Shown here: positions 1 to 7,011 of the stretch, one piece after another
How positions within the stretch are numbered: the stretch's first letter is position 1
Layout: each line of letters opens with the position of its first letter
Assembly: GCA_949298665.1 (NCBI GenBank)
Contig: CASFXO010000333.1
Span: 1 to 8,717 of the forward strand
DNA from: an uncultured Lentisphaeria bacterium
Lineage (GTDB): Bacteria > Verrucomicrobiota > Lentisphaeria > Victivallales > Victivallaceae
Length of the DNA: 8,717 nucleotides
Direction: 5' to 3'
The notes under the pieces: generated by a model
The model's input: only the letters and a program-made list of their open reading frames with translations
Database searches by the model: none
What the model was told of the DNA's origin: nothing
Position numbers and translations under genes: made by a program

Positions 1-773
1 CATTCAACATTCTGCAATGCCGCCAGTACACCGACTTGCGGGAGGGGCGGTATTTCATGCGCATCCGGCTGGATCTTTCCGATATGGAGATCACCTGCAA
101 GCAGCTGGAGGAGGAATTCGGCGGATTCGCCGCCACGCTGGGGCTGGAGTATTCGATCTATTACGGGGAAGACAAGCCCAAAGTGGCGCTGCTGGTCTCC
201 AAGACATCGCATTGTCTGTACGATCTGCTGGCGCATGTGCGGGAGGGGGACCTCGGCTGTGAAATCCCGTTGATCATCAGCAACCATCCGGATCTGGAGC
301 ACGTCGCGGACATGTTCCGGGTGCCGTTTTTCTGTTTCCCGGTCGAACCCGGGCGCAAGGCGGAGCAGGAGGAGCAGGTGATCGAACTGCTGGATCGGCA
401 CCACATCGATCTGGTGGTGCTGGCCCGTTACATGCAGGTGTTGTCCGACCGGTTCATCGAACATTATCCGTCGCGGATCATCAATATCCACCACGCCTTC
501 CTCCCGGCGTTTCAGGGCGGGAACCCCTATCTTCGCGCCTGGGAACGCGGGGTGAAGATGATCGGCGCCACCGCCCATTACGCGACGGCGGAGCTGGATG
601 AAGGGCCGATCATCGAACAGGACGTGGAGCGTATCACCCACGAAAGCGATCCGGATGAACTTAAACGCATCGGCAAGGACATCGAACGCCGGGTGCTGAC
701 CCGCGCGGTGCGGGCGCATCTGGAACGCCGGGTGATCATTTCCGGTCGGCGGACCATTGTATTTTCCCGGTGA
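1..773 (+). CDS. purU: Formyltetrahydrofolate deformylase, 3' portion (5' end outside window)
   Basis: Hydrolyses 10-formyltetrahydrofolate to formate and tetrahydrofolate in the cytosol, balancing one-carbon pools and feeding formate to purine synthesis. The frame is open from base 3, and 256 residues are visible. The family is usually about 280-290 residues, so roughly 25-35 N-terminal residues lie off the left edge. The internal TTG at 36 is not a credible start because the ACT-domain homology (CRQYTDLREGRYFMRI) begins before it. The visible order is the rest of an N-terminal ACT domain, then a formyltransferase-fold domain. That domain holds IISNHPDLEHVA, the signature INIHHAFLPAF with the catalytic His, and GATAHYATAELDEGPIIEQD carrying the catalytic-type Asp. 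These residues separate PurU from other formyltransferase-fold enzymes such as PurN. The stop TGA at 771-773 is followed by the next gene after 4 nt, so the two are probably cotranscribed. No promoter is visible. Confidence 0.95.
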   Translation, partial: FNILQCRQYTDLREGRYFMRIRLDLSDMEITCKQLEEEFGGFAATLGLEYSIYYGEDKPKVALLVSKTSHCLYDLLAHVREGDLGCEIPLIISNHPDLEHVADMFRVPFFCFPVEPGRKAEQEEQVIELLDRHHIDLVVLARYMQVLSDRFIEHYPSRIINIHHAFLPAFQGGNPYLRAWERGVKMIGATAHYATAELDEGPIIEQDVERITHESDPDELKRIGKDIERRVLTRAVRAHLERRVIISGRRTIVFSR

Positions 774-777
774 AGCA

Positions 778-2676
778 ATGAAAAAGCAGGCACTCCCTCG
801 TCAGCCGGAATCGATGATGAAACGGCTGCTGCGGCAGACGGCGGAAGGGGCATTGCTGCTGCTGACGCTGCTGCTGCCGCTCAAGTTCGGGGTGTTCGGG
901 GTGGTGCCGGAGGTGACCTCCTTCTTTCCGGATTCCCTGCTGGCGCTGCTGGTGGTCAACTGGCCCGCCGTCTCTTTCGGGATTGCTGCGGCGGTGGTGC
1001 TGCTGTTGGCGCTGCCGGCCTGGCCGGAGGTGGCGGCGCGGGTGGAGTCGCCGGCATGGCGATTCGGCGCGCTGTGGAGCATCGGCGTGGTGCTGGCGGC
1101 GCTTCCCGGATGGAGGCATGCGACCACCTGGGATTTCCCGTATATGCAGATTGCGCATTTCGCCGGAATCGGCGCCTACGCGGCGGCGGCGGCGCTCTAT
1201 TGTCTGGGCGAGCCGAAAGGCGCGCGGCGGCTGCTGCTGTTTCTGGCGGTGGGTACGCTGCTGCTGACCTGGAGCGGACTGGAACAATATTTCTGGGGCT
1301 TCGAACGCTCCCGTCAATATCTGCAGGAGCAGGAGGCGCAGGGGATTTCCATGGGGCACGTGATCAAGGCCAGAACCTTCGACGACCGGGTGTTCGCCAC
1401 CTTCACCAGCTGCAATTCCCTGGCCGGTTATCTGCTGCTGCTCTGGCCGCTGCTGCTGGCGCAATTGTGGCGCTGGGGCGGCCGGGTGGAACCGGTGAAA
1501 TGGTCGCGACTGATTTTTCTCGTGATCGGCGGCGGCGGTGCGCTGGCAGTGCTGCTGCTGACCAAAAGCCGGGCGGCTTATCTGGCGCTGGTGCTGACCG
1601 GCGCGTTGTTTGCGTTATGCTGGCCGATGCGTCGCCGCTGGAAAACATTGCTGGTGGCGGCGGCGGTGTTGATCGTGGCAGGCGGCGCGTATTATATCCA
1701 TTGTTACGGGCGCGGATTCGAATCCATGGCGGCACGGGCGGATTATCTGCGCAGTTCGCTGCTGCTCTGGTGGCGGCATCCGCTGGCGGGGTGCGGCTGG
1801 GGTGAATTCTTTTTCGAACACATGCGGCTCAAGGCGATTGTGTCGGACGAGGCGGCGCATGATCCGCACAATATTCTGATGACCGGGGCGCAGGCGGGGA
1901 CTCTGCTGGTGGCGGTGCTGGCGGCGGGATTGCTGTATCCGCTGGTGCATTTGTTGCGCGGTCTGCGGCGGGAAGCGCAGCAGGGCTTTCCATTGGAGAC
2001 GGTTGCGGGGCTTTTCGGAATGACCGGATTCATCATTCACTCGATGATGGATCTCAACGTACAGGTTCCGGCGAACATGGCGGCGTTCGCCGCGGTCGGC
2101 GCGGCCCTGCTGGCCCGCAACCGGCAGGATGAAGCGGAGCTTCCGGAATCTTCCGTAGAAGCCGATTCCGGAAAGAGCGGGGGATGGAAGGTGGCGGCGA
2201 TGACGGTACTCGCGCTGCTGGCGCTGTATTCCGGCTGGGCCGGGGTGCGGCTGCTGCATTCGGAGATGGTTTTCGATCGGCTGATCACGTTGTGTTCCAT
2301 GCGGAACAAGACTCCGGAACAGGCGGCCGCCATCCATCCGGGCGCGGTACAGGCGGCGCTGGAGGAGACCGTGCGGCTGCGTCCCCGTTCGTCATTTCCC
2401 TGGTCGACGGCGGCGGATTTCATGCTGGCGCGCGGCCGGTGGGGAGATGCCGAACGGATGATCGCGGAAGCCCTGCGGCGCGCTCCTGGGCGGGCGGCGC
2501 TGTATCATCGCAAGGCGTTGATTGCGTATCACCGGGGTGATACGGAGACCGCACTCCGGGAATTGCGGCGCGCCCGGGAACTCTTTCCGCACAATCCGAC
2601 TTATCAGCGCTTGCCGGAAGGGGCGGCGGACGGCGTTTTTTCCGGAGAGAGCGTCATGAAGGGCTCCAGCCGATAG
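778..2676 (+). CDS. O-antigen ligase / Wzy-family polytopic membrane protein with C-terminal TPR-like repeats
   Basis: 632 residues. Residues about 23-446 hold roughly ten to twelve hydrophobic segments and one more lies at about 471-490, so this is an inner-membrane protein. Family features of Wzy_C/WaaL (PF04932) are seen: SGLEQYFWGFE near 166, FATFTSCNSLAGYLLLL near 206-222, TKSRAAYLALV near 262 with the conserved Arg, and a large loop at about 310-365 containing LLLWWRHPLAGCGWG and ending in HDPHN (361-365). Residues 539-608 look like two TPR-like helical pairs, probably periplasmic. Such proteins ligate or polymerise undecaprenyl-linked glycans on the periplasmic face; the substrate cannot be told from sequence, and no glycosyltransferases are nearby to help. 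I chose ATG 778, just after the purU stop, with a weak GGTGA before it; ATG 814 or 817 (MMKRLLRQ) is a fair alternative. The final 24 codons overlap the convergent lipoprotein gene. Confidence 0.82.
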   Translation: MKKQALPRQPESMMKRLLRQTAEGALLLLTLLLPLKFGVFGVVPEVTSFFPDSLLALLVVNWPAVSFGIAAAVVLLLALPAWPEVAARVESPAWRFGALWSIGVVLAALPGWRHATTWDFPYMQIAHFAGIGAYAAAAALYCLGEPKGARRLLLFLAVGTLLLTWSGLEQYFWGFERSRQYLQEQEAQGISMGHVIKARTFDDRVFATFTSCNSLAGYLLLLWPLLLAQLWRWGGRVEPVKWSRLIFLVIGGGGALAVLLLTKSRAAYLALVLTGALFALCWPMRRRWKTLLVAAAVLIVAGGAYYIHCYGRGFESMAARADYLRSSLLLWWRHPLAGCGWGEFFFEHMRLKAIVSDEAAHDPHNILMTGAQAGTLLVAVLAAGLLYPLVHLLRGLRREAQQGFPLETVAGLFGMTGFIIHSMMDLNVQVPANMAAFAAVGAALLARNRQDEAELPESSVEADSGKSGGWKVAAMTVLALLALYSGWAGVRLLHSEMVFDRLITLCSMRNKTPEQAAAIHPGAVQAALEETVRLRPRSSFPWSTAADFMLARGRWGDAERMIAEALRRAPGRAALYHRKALIAYHRGDTETALRELRRARELFPHNPTYQRLPEGAADGVFSGESVMKGSSR

Positions 2677-3215
2677 CGTCCTTCCCGCAGAAGCCGATTG
2701 AGAGTTTCCGTATTATTGAGCACCAGACCGTCCCGGAGCTGTAAATCCGGGGAGAGTGCCTGCCATTGCGAATCCCGGTATTCGGCGAAAGTAACCAGTT
2801 CCAGTACCCATTGGTTTTCCCGGCGTTCCAGCTGCAGGAGATAGAAGGGGGTGATCAGCAGCATGGCCGAATCCGGGTGGTGGCCCGGCAACAGCTGTTC
2901 CGTATCCGCCAGAACTGTCAGAAACAGCTTGTCGTTGATCGTGGATACGCCGCCGATCATGGGCAGCAGGGGGCGGAAGGTCTTGTCTTTCGTCATGTTG
3001 CCGGTGATACGCAGGCATTGTTTTCCGGAATCGAAGGCGACTTTCAGCCGGACCTGTTCCTGTCCGCAGGTTCCGGTCCATTCCCCGGTCAACTGGGATT
3101 GCACGGCGGGGGTGTCGTTGCGCGTGACCGACGGACTGAGTGTGCGGGTGGCGTTGCAGCCGGCCAGGAGCAGCGCGGCGATGATGCCGAATACACCGAA
3201 ATGAGTGTGTTTCAT
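2604..3215 (-). CDS. Predicted outer-membrane lipoprotein of unknown function
   Basis: 203 residues, no family recognised. The N-terminus is a lipoprotein signal peptide: a basic start, hydrophobic core GVFGIIAALL and lipobox LLAGC with lipidated Cys20. Residue +2 is Asn rather than Asp, which by the usual Lol rule favours outer-membrane sorting. The mature part is rich in beta-type patterns (LTGEWTGTC at 42-50, then FDSGKQCLRITG), with two further cysteines (C50, C67) that could form a disulfide in the periplasm. No transmembrane segment is seen after the signal. A strong Shine-Dalgarno (AGGGAGG, plus-strand 3221-3227) sits 5 nt before the ATG. It is the last gene of the minus-strand operon, 21 nt after the CYTH gene. 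Its last 23 codons and stop overlap the end of the convergent ligase gene, and no terminator hairpin with a U-tract was found after it. The lipobox and RBS make the gene credible; its role in the operon is unknown. Confidence 0.82.
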   Translation of the reverse strand: MKHTHFGVFGIIAALLLAGCNATRTLSPSVTRNDTPAVQSQLTGEWTGTCGQEQVRLKVAFDSGKQCLRITGNMTKDKTFRPLLPMIGGVSTINDKLFLTVLADTEQLLPGHHPDSAMLLITPFYLLQLERRENQWVLELVTFAEYRDSQWQALSPDLQLRDGLVLNNTETLNRLLREGRYRLEPFMTLSPEKTPSAAPSGKR

Positions 3216-3236
3216 CAGTGCCTCCCTGTGGTTTAT

Positions 3237-3722
3237 TTATGGGGAATCGGGAACGTTCATCATGGGGCGGGGGTTGCGCGCCAGCGCGCCGTTGCCGTAG
3301 GCGCTGTCGCCGCTGACTTCCCGCCCCAGCCACGCCGGACGAGGAAATTCGACGGCAGCGTCCGCCAGTTCCAGCTCCGCCAGCACCAGTCCTGCGTGAC
3401 GGCCGGAGAAAACGTCCACTTCCCAGTCGTATCCGGCATGACGGACCGGGTAGCGGACCTTTTCGATCAGCCGGTCGGCGCAGAATTCCGCCAGCATCCG
3501 GCGGGCGTCCTCCACCGGGATCGGATATTCGAATTCGCTGCGGCTGAACCCGCGACTCGTGCCTTTCAGAGTCAGAAAGCCGCGCTCTCCCGCCAGCCGG
3601 ACCCGCACGGTGACGGACGGCGCGGTGTCGAAATACCCCTGAAGAATCGGCATGCCCGGTCCGGCCACCGCCCGCCAGGCGTCGGATCGCACCAGAAATT
3701 TGCGTTCGATTTCCACTCCCAT
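3237..3722 (-). CDS. CYTH-domain protein, probable inorganic triphosphatase/phosphoanhydride hydrolase
   Basis: 161 residues, a stand-alone CYTH (CyaB/thiamine-triphosphatase, triphosphate tunnel) domain. The defining N-terminal ExExK motif is present as EIERKFLV (E4, E6, K8). The alternating charged residues that line the tunnel are also visible: R40/R42 in TVRVRL, K53 in LTLKG, E63/E65 in SEFEYPI, K88/R90 in EKVRYPV, E101/D103 in WEVDVF and E116/E118 in LAELEL. The end carries a typical EVSGDSAYGNGALA segment. Bacterial relatives of this length mostly hydrolyse inorganic triphosphate, and some act on thiamine triphosphate or make cAMP. The CHAD domain often fused or neighbouring (as in E. 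coli YgiF) is absent. The polyphosphate kinase neighbourhood favours triphosphate, an end product of polyP trimming, as substrate; this is inference. The start lies 7 nt after the phosphofructokinase stop with GGAG about 12 nt upstream, so translation is probably coupled. Confidence 0.9.
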   Translation of the reverse strand: MGVEIERKFLVRSDAWRAVAGPGMPILQGYFDTAPSVTVRVRLAGERGFLTLKGTSRGFSRSEFEYPIPVEDARRMLAEFCADRLIEKVRYPVRHAGYDWEVDVFSGRHAGLVLAELELADAAVEFPRPAWLGREVSGDSAYGNGALARNPRPMMNVPDSP

Positions 3723-3729
3723 TTCGGCG

Positions 3730-4845
3730 TCAATCTCCGAAGGCGACGCCGAGTTTGCGCGCCGATTCGATCCAGGGGTGATCCAGTGGAACGGTTTTAC
3801 GGACGCCCGCCACCTCGGCGATCGGGACCAGGGCGGTGCCTTCGCCGCTGGCGCTGATCATGAAGCCGTACTTCTGCCGGAAAACCGCCTTGGCGCATTC
3901 GGAGCCGAGCCGGGTCGCCAGCAGCCGGTCGGAGGCCGAGGGCGAACCGCCGCGCTGGAGATGGCCGAGAATGGTGACGCGCGTCTGCCGTCCGGAACGT
4001 TCCTCCAGCTGGGAGGCCAGTTCGAAAATCCGGGTGGAACAGGCGGAATGAAACGCGGCGATTTCCCGTTTGGCCGCCTCTTTTTCCGCCTTGTTTTTCG
4101 CCTGTTCCTTTTTTTCCTGAAGCGCGGCGAGCCGGGCGGTGTCCTCCCGGGACAGGGCGCCTTCGGCGATCGGCATGATGCTGAAGAGCTTGCCTTCGCG
4201 GGAACGCTGCAGCAGCGCCTGGGCGACCTTGTCGAGGCGGTAGGGGATTTCCGGAATGAGGATCACGTCGGCGCCGCCGGCCAGTCCGCTGCCGAGCGCC
4301 AGCCAGCCGGTGTTGTGTCCCATGATCTGTACCAGCATGATGCGTTTGTGGCTGCTGGCGGTCGAATGCAGACTGTCCAACGCCCCGGTCGCCACCGACA
4401 AAGCGGTGTCGAAACCGATGGTGGTGTCGGTATGGGCAACGTCGTTGTCGATGGTTTTGGGCATGGTGAGGATGTTCAAGCCCGCTTTCTGCAGCAGCAG
4501 GGCGCTCTTGTGGGTGCCGCCGCCGCCGATGCAGATCAGGCATTCGAGCTGATGTTTGCGGTAATTTTCGACGATGGCGCCGGTCATGTCGATGCATTCG
4601 CCGCCGACCGGCATTTTATTGGGCTTGTTGCGGCTGGTACGCAGAATGGTGCCGCCGACGGTCAGAATGCCGGAGCAGGTGGCTTCCTCCAGCGGCATGG
4701 TCCGATCGAATGCCAGTCCTTCAAAACCGTCCCGAAAGCCGATCAGACGATATCCGCCGCGGACCAGGGTTTTGCCGACGGCCCGGATGGCGGCGTTCAA
4801 TCCGGGGCTGTCGCCGCCGGCGGTGAGAATTCCGACGCATTTCAT
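3730..4845 (-). CDS. pfkA: 6-phosphofructokinase of the PFK_mixed-like group (ATP- or PPi-dependent)
   Basis: 371 residues; phosphorylates fructose 6-phosphate to fructose 1,6-bisphosphate in cytosolic glycolysis. Motifs in order: GILTAGGDSPGLNAAIRA (5-22) at the phosphate-binding N-terminus, IGGGGTHKSA (106-115), PKTIDNDV (129-136) with catalytic Asp133, MGHNTGWLALG (175-185), AGGADVILIPEIPY (189-202), and GHLQRGGSPSASDRLLA (294-310). By E. coli PfkA numbering, Gly110 is at position 104 (Gly is typical of ATP users) and Lys130 at position 124 (Lys is typical of PPi users). This combination occurs in the mixed clade and does not settle the donor. Oddities: Gly109 replaces the Mg-binding Asp103, His177 replaces Arg171, and a Lys/Glu/Ala-rich stretch at about 232-263 makes the region about 30 residues longer than in E. 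coli. A clear GGAAGGAA lies 7 nt before the ATG. The gene is the third of the minus-strand operon, 30 nt after ppk1 and 7 nt before the CYTH gene. The symbol is by family only. Confidence 0.9.
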   Translation of the reverse strand: MKCVGILTAGGDSPGLNAAIRAVGKTLVRGGYRLIGFRDGFEGLAFDRTMPLEEATCSGILTVGGTILRTSRNKPNKMPVGGECIDMTGAIVENYRKHQLECLICIGGGGTHKSALLLQKAGLNILTMPKTIDNDVAHTDTTIGFDTALSVATGALDSLHSTASSHKRIMLVQIMGHNTGWLALGSGLAGGADVILIPEIPYRLDKVAQALLQRSREGKLFSIMPIAEGALSREDTARLAALQEKKEQAKNKAEKEAAKREIAAFHSACSTRIFELASQLEERSGRQTRVTILGHLQRGGSPSASDRLLATRLGSECAKAVFRQKYGFMISASGEGTALVPIAEVAGVRKTVPLDHPWIESARKLGVAFGD

Positions 4846-4875
4846 TTCAGGGTTCCTTCCTGGTTGGTTTCGCGT

Positions 4876-7011
4876 TTACCGGGGCGGCTGCGGGGTGTCC
4901 GTCTCCGGCGCGGCGAATACTTTCAATACATTTTCACCGGTCTCGGCGGCCTCTTCAGCCAGATTCCGGAAATACCGGTAGCTTTCCGCCTGGCTGCGCG
5001 CGGGGGTGTGGTGTTCGGGGAGTTTCCGGGTATAGCGTCCGGAATTCATCAGACGCCGTCCCTTTTCGTCGTCCTTCAATTGGAGACGCAGCAGATCAAA
5101 CAGAACTTTCCGGATTTTCGGCGATTCCACCGGGAACAGGAGTTCGATCCGGCGGCTGAGATTCCGGTACATCCAGTCGGCGCTGGAGAGGTAGAATTCC
5201 TCTTCGCCGCCGTTCTGGAAATAAAAGACCCGTGAGTGCTCCAGATATCGGTCCACGATGCTGATCACCCGGATGTTGCCGGTCGCCGGTCCCGGTTTGA
5301 GACAGCAGATGCCCCGGACGATGAGATCGATCCGGACGTGCGCGGCGGCCGCCGCGTGCCGATGGTCGATCACATCGGTGTCGGAGAGCGAATTCATTTT
5401 GGCGATGATCCGTCCCGGGCGTTCCGGGGTGGAGAGTCGGGCTTCGCGGTCGATCAACTCCAGCACCCGCTGCCGCAGATCGAACGGTGCCGCGGCGATT
5501 TTCCGCCAGTGCGGCGGCGGGGCGGAATATCCGGTCATCACGTTGAACAGGTTGGCTACGTCGAAACAGAGATCCGGATCACAGGTCATGAGGCCGAGGT
5601 CGGTATACTGCGCGGCGGTTTTGTCGTTGTAATTTCCGGTGGCCAGATGGAGGTAGCGCCGGATGTAACCGTCTTCGCGCCGGATGATCAGCAGCGCCTT
5701 GCAGTGAATTTTGAGATTGCTGATGCCGTAGACCACATGCGCTCCGGATTCTTCCAGGCGGCGGGCCCATTGAATGTTGTTGCCTTCGTCGAACCGGGCT
5801 TTCAGTTCGACGATGACCGTTACCTGTTTGCCGTTGCGGGCGGCGCGCTGCAGCGCGCGGACCACGGGGGAGTTGCCGCTGACCCGGTAGAGCGTCTGCT
5901 TGATCGCCAGCACCTCCGGGTCGTCGGCCGCCTCTTCCAGCAACCGGATGATCGGAGTGAAGGCGTGAAACGGCGGTGCGAGCAGAATCGGTTCATGTGC
6001 GGCAAGCGCGTCGAAGATCGAACCGCCCGCGGCGAATTCCGGCGGCATGATCGGCGGCCAGATCGGCTCCAGCAGATCAGGGCGTTCCGCCCGGGCGGCC
6101 AGCTCGAAAAACTGTTTGAGATGCAGCGGCGCACCGGTGCGGTAGCGGAACTGCGGCGACAGCCGGAATTCGCCGCACAGCCAGTTGTACAACTCACCGG
6201 CGGGTACCGAACGCGGCATTTCCAGCCGGATCGGTTCGCGTTGGCGGCGCTGGAGGAGTTTTTTCTCGATCTGTGCGAGCAGGTCTTCGACGCCTTCCTC
6301 CTCCACCGAAAAATCCATGTCGCGGGTAATCCGGAACGGAAAGAATTCCCGGATTTCACACCCGGAAAAGAGTTCCTCCAGATTGTCCATGATCAAATCT
6401 TCCAGCAGCACGAAGGTCTTTCCCGGCCTGCCGTCCCGGACGGCGATGAAACGCGGCAGCACTTCCGGCACTTCGACGAACGCGAATACCGTATCCTCCC
6501 GCTCCGCCGGTTTCATGCTGACCGCCAGTTCGATGGCGCCGCTGTTCAATATCGGGAACGGGTGCGACGGGTCCACCGCCAGCGGCGTCAGCACCGGCAG
6601 GATCTGAACCTGGAAAAAGCGTTTCAACTCCTTGCGCGCCGGCTCCGGAAGTTCATGGGGGCGGCGCAGACGAATGGCCTGCTTTTCCAGTTCGGCCAGC
6701 AGTTCCTCCAGCAGTTTCTGCTGGCGGTGCAACAGCTTTTCCAACCGGGAACGAAGCAGCGCCAGCTGTTCCTCCGGACGGACTCCGGCGGGATCCGGCG
6801 CGTCCTTGCCCAGCTGCACGAGCTGTCGCAGTCCGGCGATGCGGACCATGAAGAACTCGTCGAGATTGCTGCTGAAGATGGCAATGAACTTCAACCGTTC
6901 CAGCAGCGGATGTGCGGTGCAGGCGGCTTCGTCCAGCACGCGCGCATTGAAGTCCAGCCAGCTCAGTTCCCGGCTGATGTACCGGTCGCTCCGGTCGATG
7001 CAGTCGTTCAT
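4876..7011 (-). CDS. ppk1: Polyphosphate kinase 1
   Basis: 711 residues, normal for the family (about 690-720). PPK1 reversibly transfers the gamma-phosphate of ATP to a growing inorganic polyphosphate chain, through a phosphohistidine, at the inner face of the membrane. The N-terminal domain opens with RYISRELSWLDFNARVLDEA (10-29) and IFSSNLDEFFMVRIAG (45-60; Asn49 contacts ATP in relatives). A middle domain follows (about 110-320), then two PLD-like C-terminal domains. Catalytic residues are present: Arg376 (TLYRVSGNS), Arg406 (LKARFDE), His436 (NLKIHCKALL, the phosphorylated His, matching E. coli His435) and His455 (YLHLATGNYND). The second C domain has IAKMNSLSD and DLIVRGICCLKPG. The frame stays open upstream to 7182, but homology begins at MNDCIDRSDRYISREL. 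The ATG at 7011 overlaps the ppx stop as ATGA, which marks it as the real start and implies translational coupling. It appears fully functional. Confidence 0.97.
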   Translation of the reverse strand: MNDCIDRSDRYISRELSWLDFNARVLDEAACTAHPLLERLKFIAIFSSNLDEFFMVRIAGLRQLVQLGKDAPDPAGVRPEEQLALLRSRLEKLLHRQQKLLEELLAELEKQAIRLRRPHELPEPARKELKRFFQVQILPVLTPLAVDPSHPFPILNSGAIELAVSMKPAEREDTVFAFVEVPEVLPRFIAVRDGRPGKTFVLLEDLIMDNLEELFSGCEIREFFPFRITRDMDFSVEEEGVEDLLAQIEKKLLQRRQREPIRLEMPRSVPAGELYNWLCGEFRLSPQFRYRTGAPLHLKQFFELAARAERPDLLEPIWPPIMPPEFAAGGSIFDALAAHEPILLAPPFHAFTPIIRLLEEAADDPEVLAIKQTLYRVSGNSPVVRALQRAARNGKQVTVIVELKARFDEGNNIQWARRLEESGAHVVYGISNLKIHCKALLIIRREDGYIRRYLHLATGNYNDKTAAQYTDLGLMTCDPDLCFDVANLFNVMTGYSAPPPHWRKIAAAPFDLRQRVLELIDREARLSTPERPGRIIAKMNSLSDTDVIDHRHAAAAAHVRIDLIVRGICCLKPGPATGNIRVISIVDRYLEHSRVFYFQNGGEEEFYLSSADWMYRNLSRRIELLFPVESPKIRKVLFDLLRLQLKDDEKGRRLMNSGRYTRKLPEHHTPARSQAESYRYFRNLAEEAAETGENVLKVFAAPETDTPQPPR

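Noticed and set aside
736..1464. 242-codon minus-strand open frame opposite the ligase gene
   Set aside because: The Gln/Arg/His-rich translation is the complement of CTG/GCG-rich membrane-protein codons; there are no motifs, and the plus-strand reading is clearly a membrane protein.
2550..2604. Possible terminator for the minus-strand operon (CCGGG/CCCGG inverted repeat near 2566-2590)
   Set aside because: The repeat is short, lies within the ligase coding sequence and lacks a following U-tract on either strand.
1..2676. Functional link between purU and the O-antigen ligase-family gene
   Set aside because: They are only 4 nt apart and likely cotranscribed, but no biochemical connection is evident and the upstream context is missing; adjacency alone is not enough.
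3652..5235. 527-codon plus-strand open frame across CYTH, pfk and the ppk1 end
   Set aside because: It is antisense to three well-supported genes, crosses their boundaries, and has low-complexity Gly/Ala/Arg/Phe composition. I treat it as a shadow of GC-rich codon bias.
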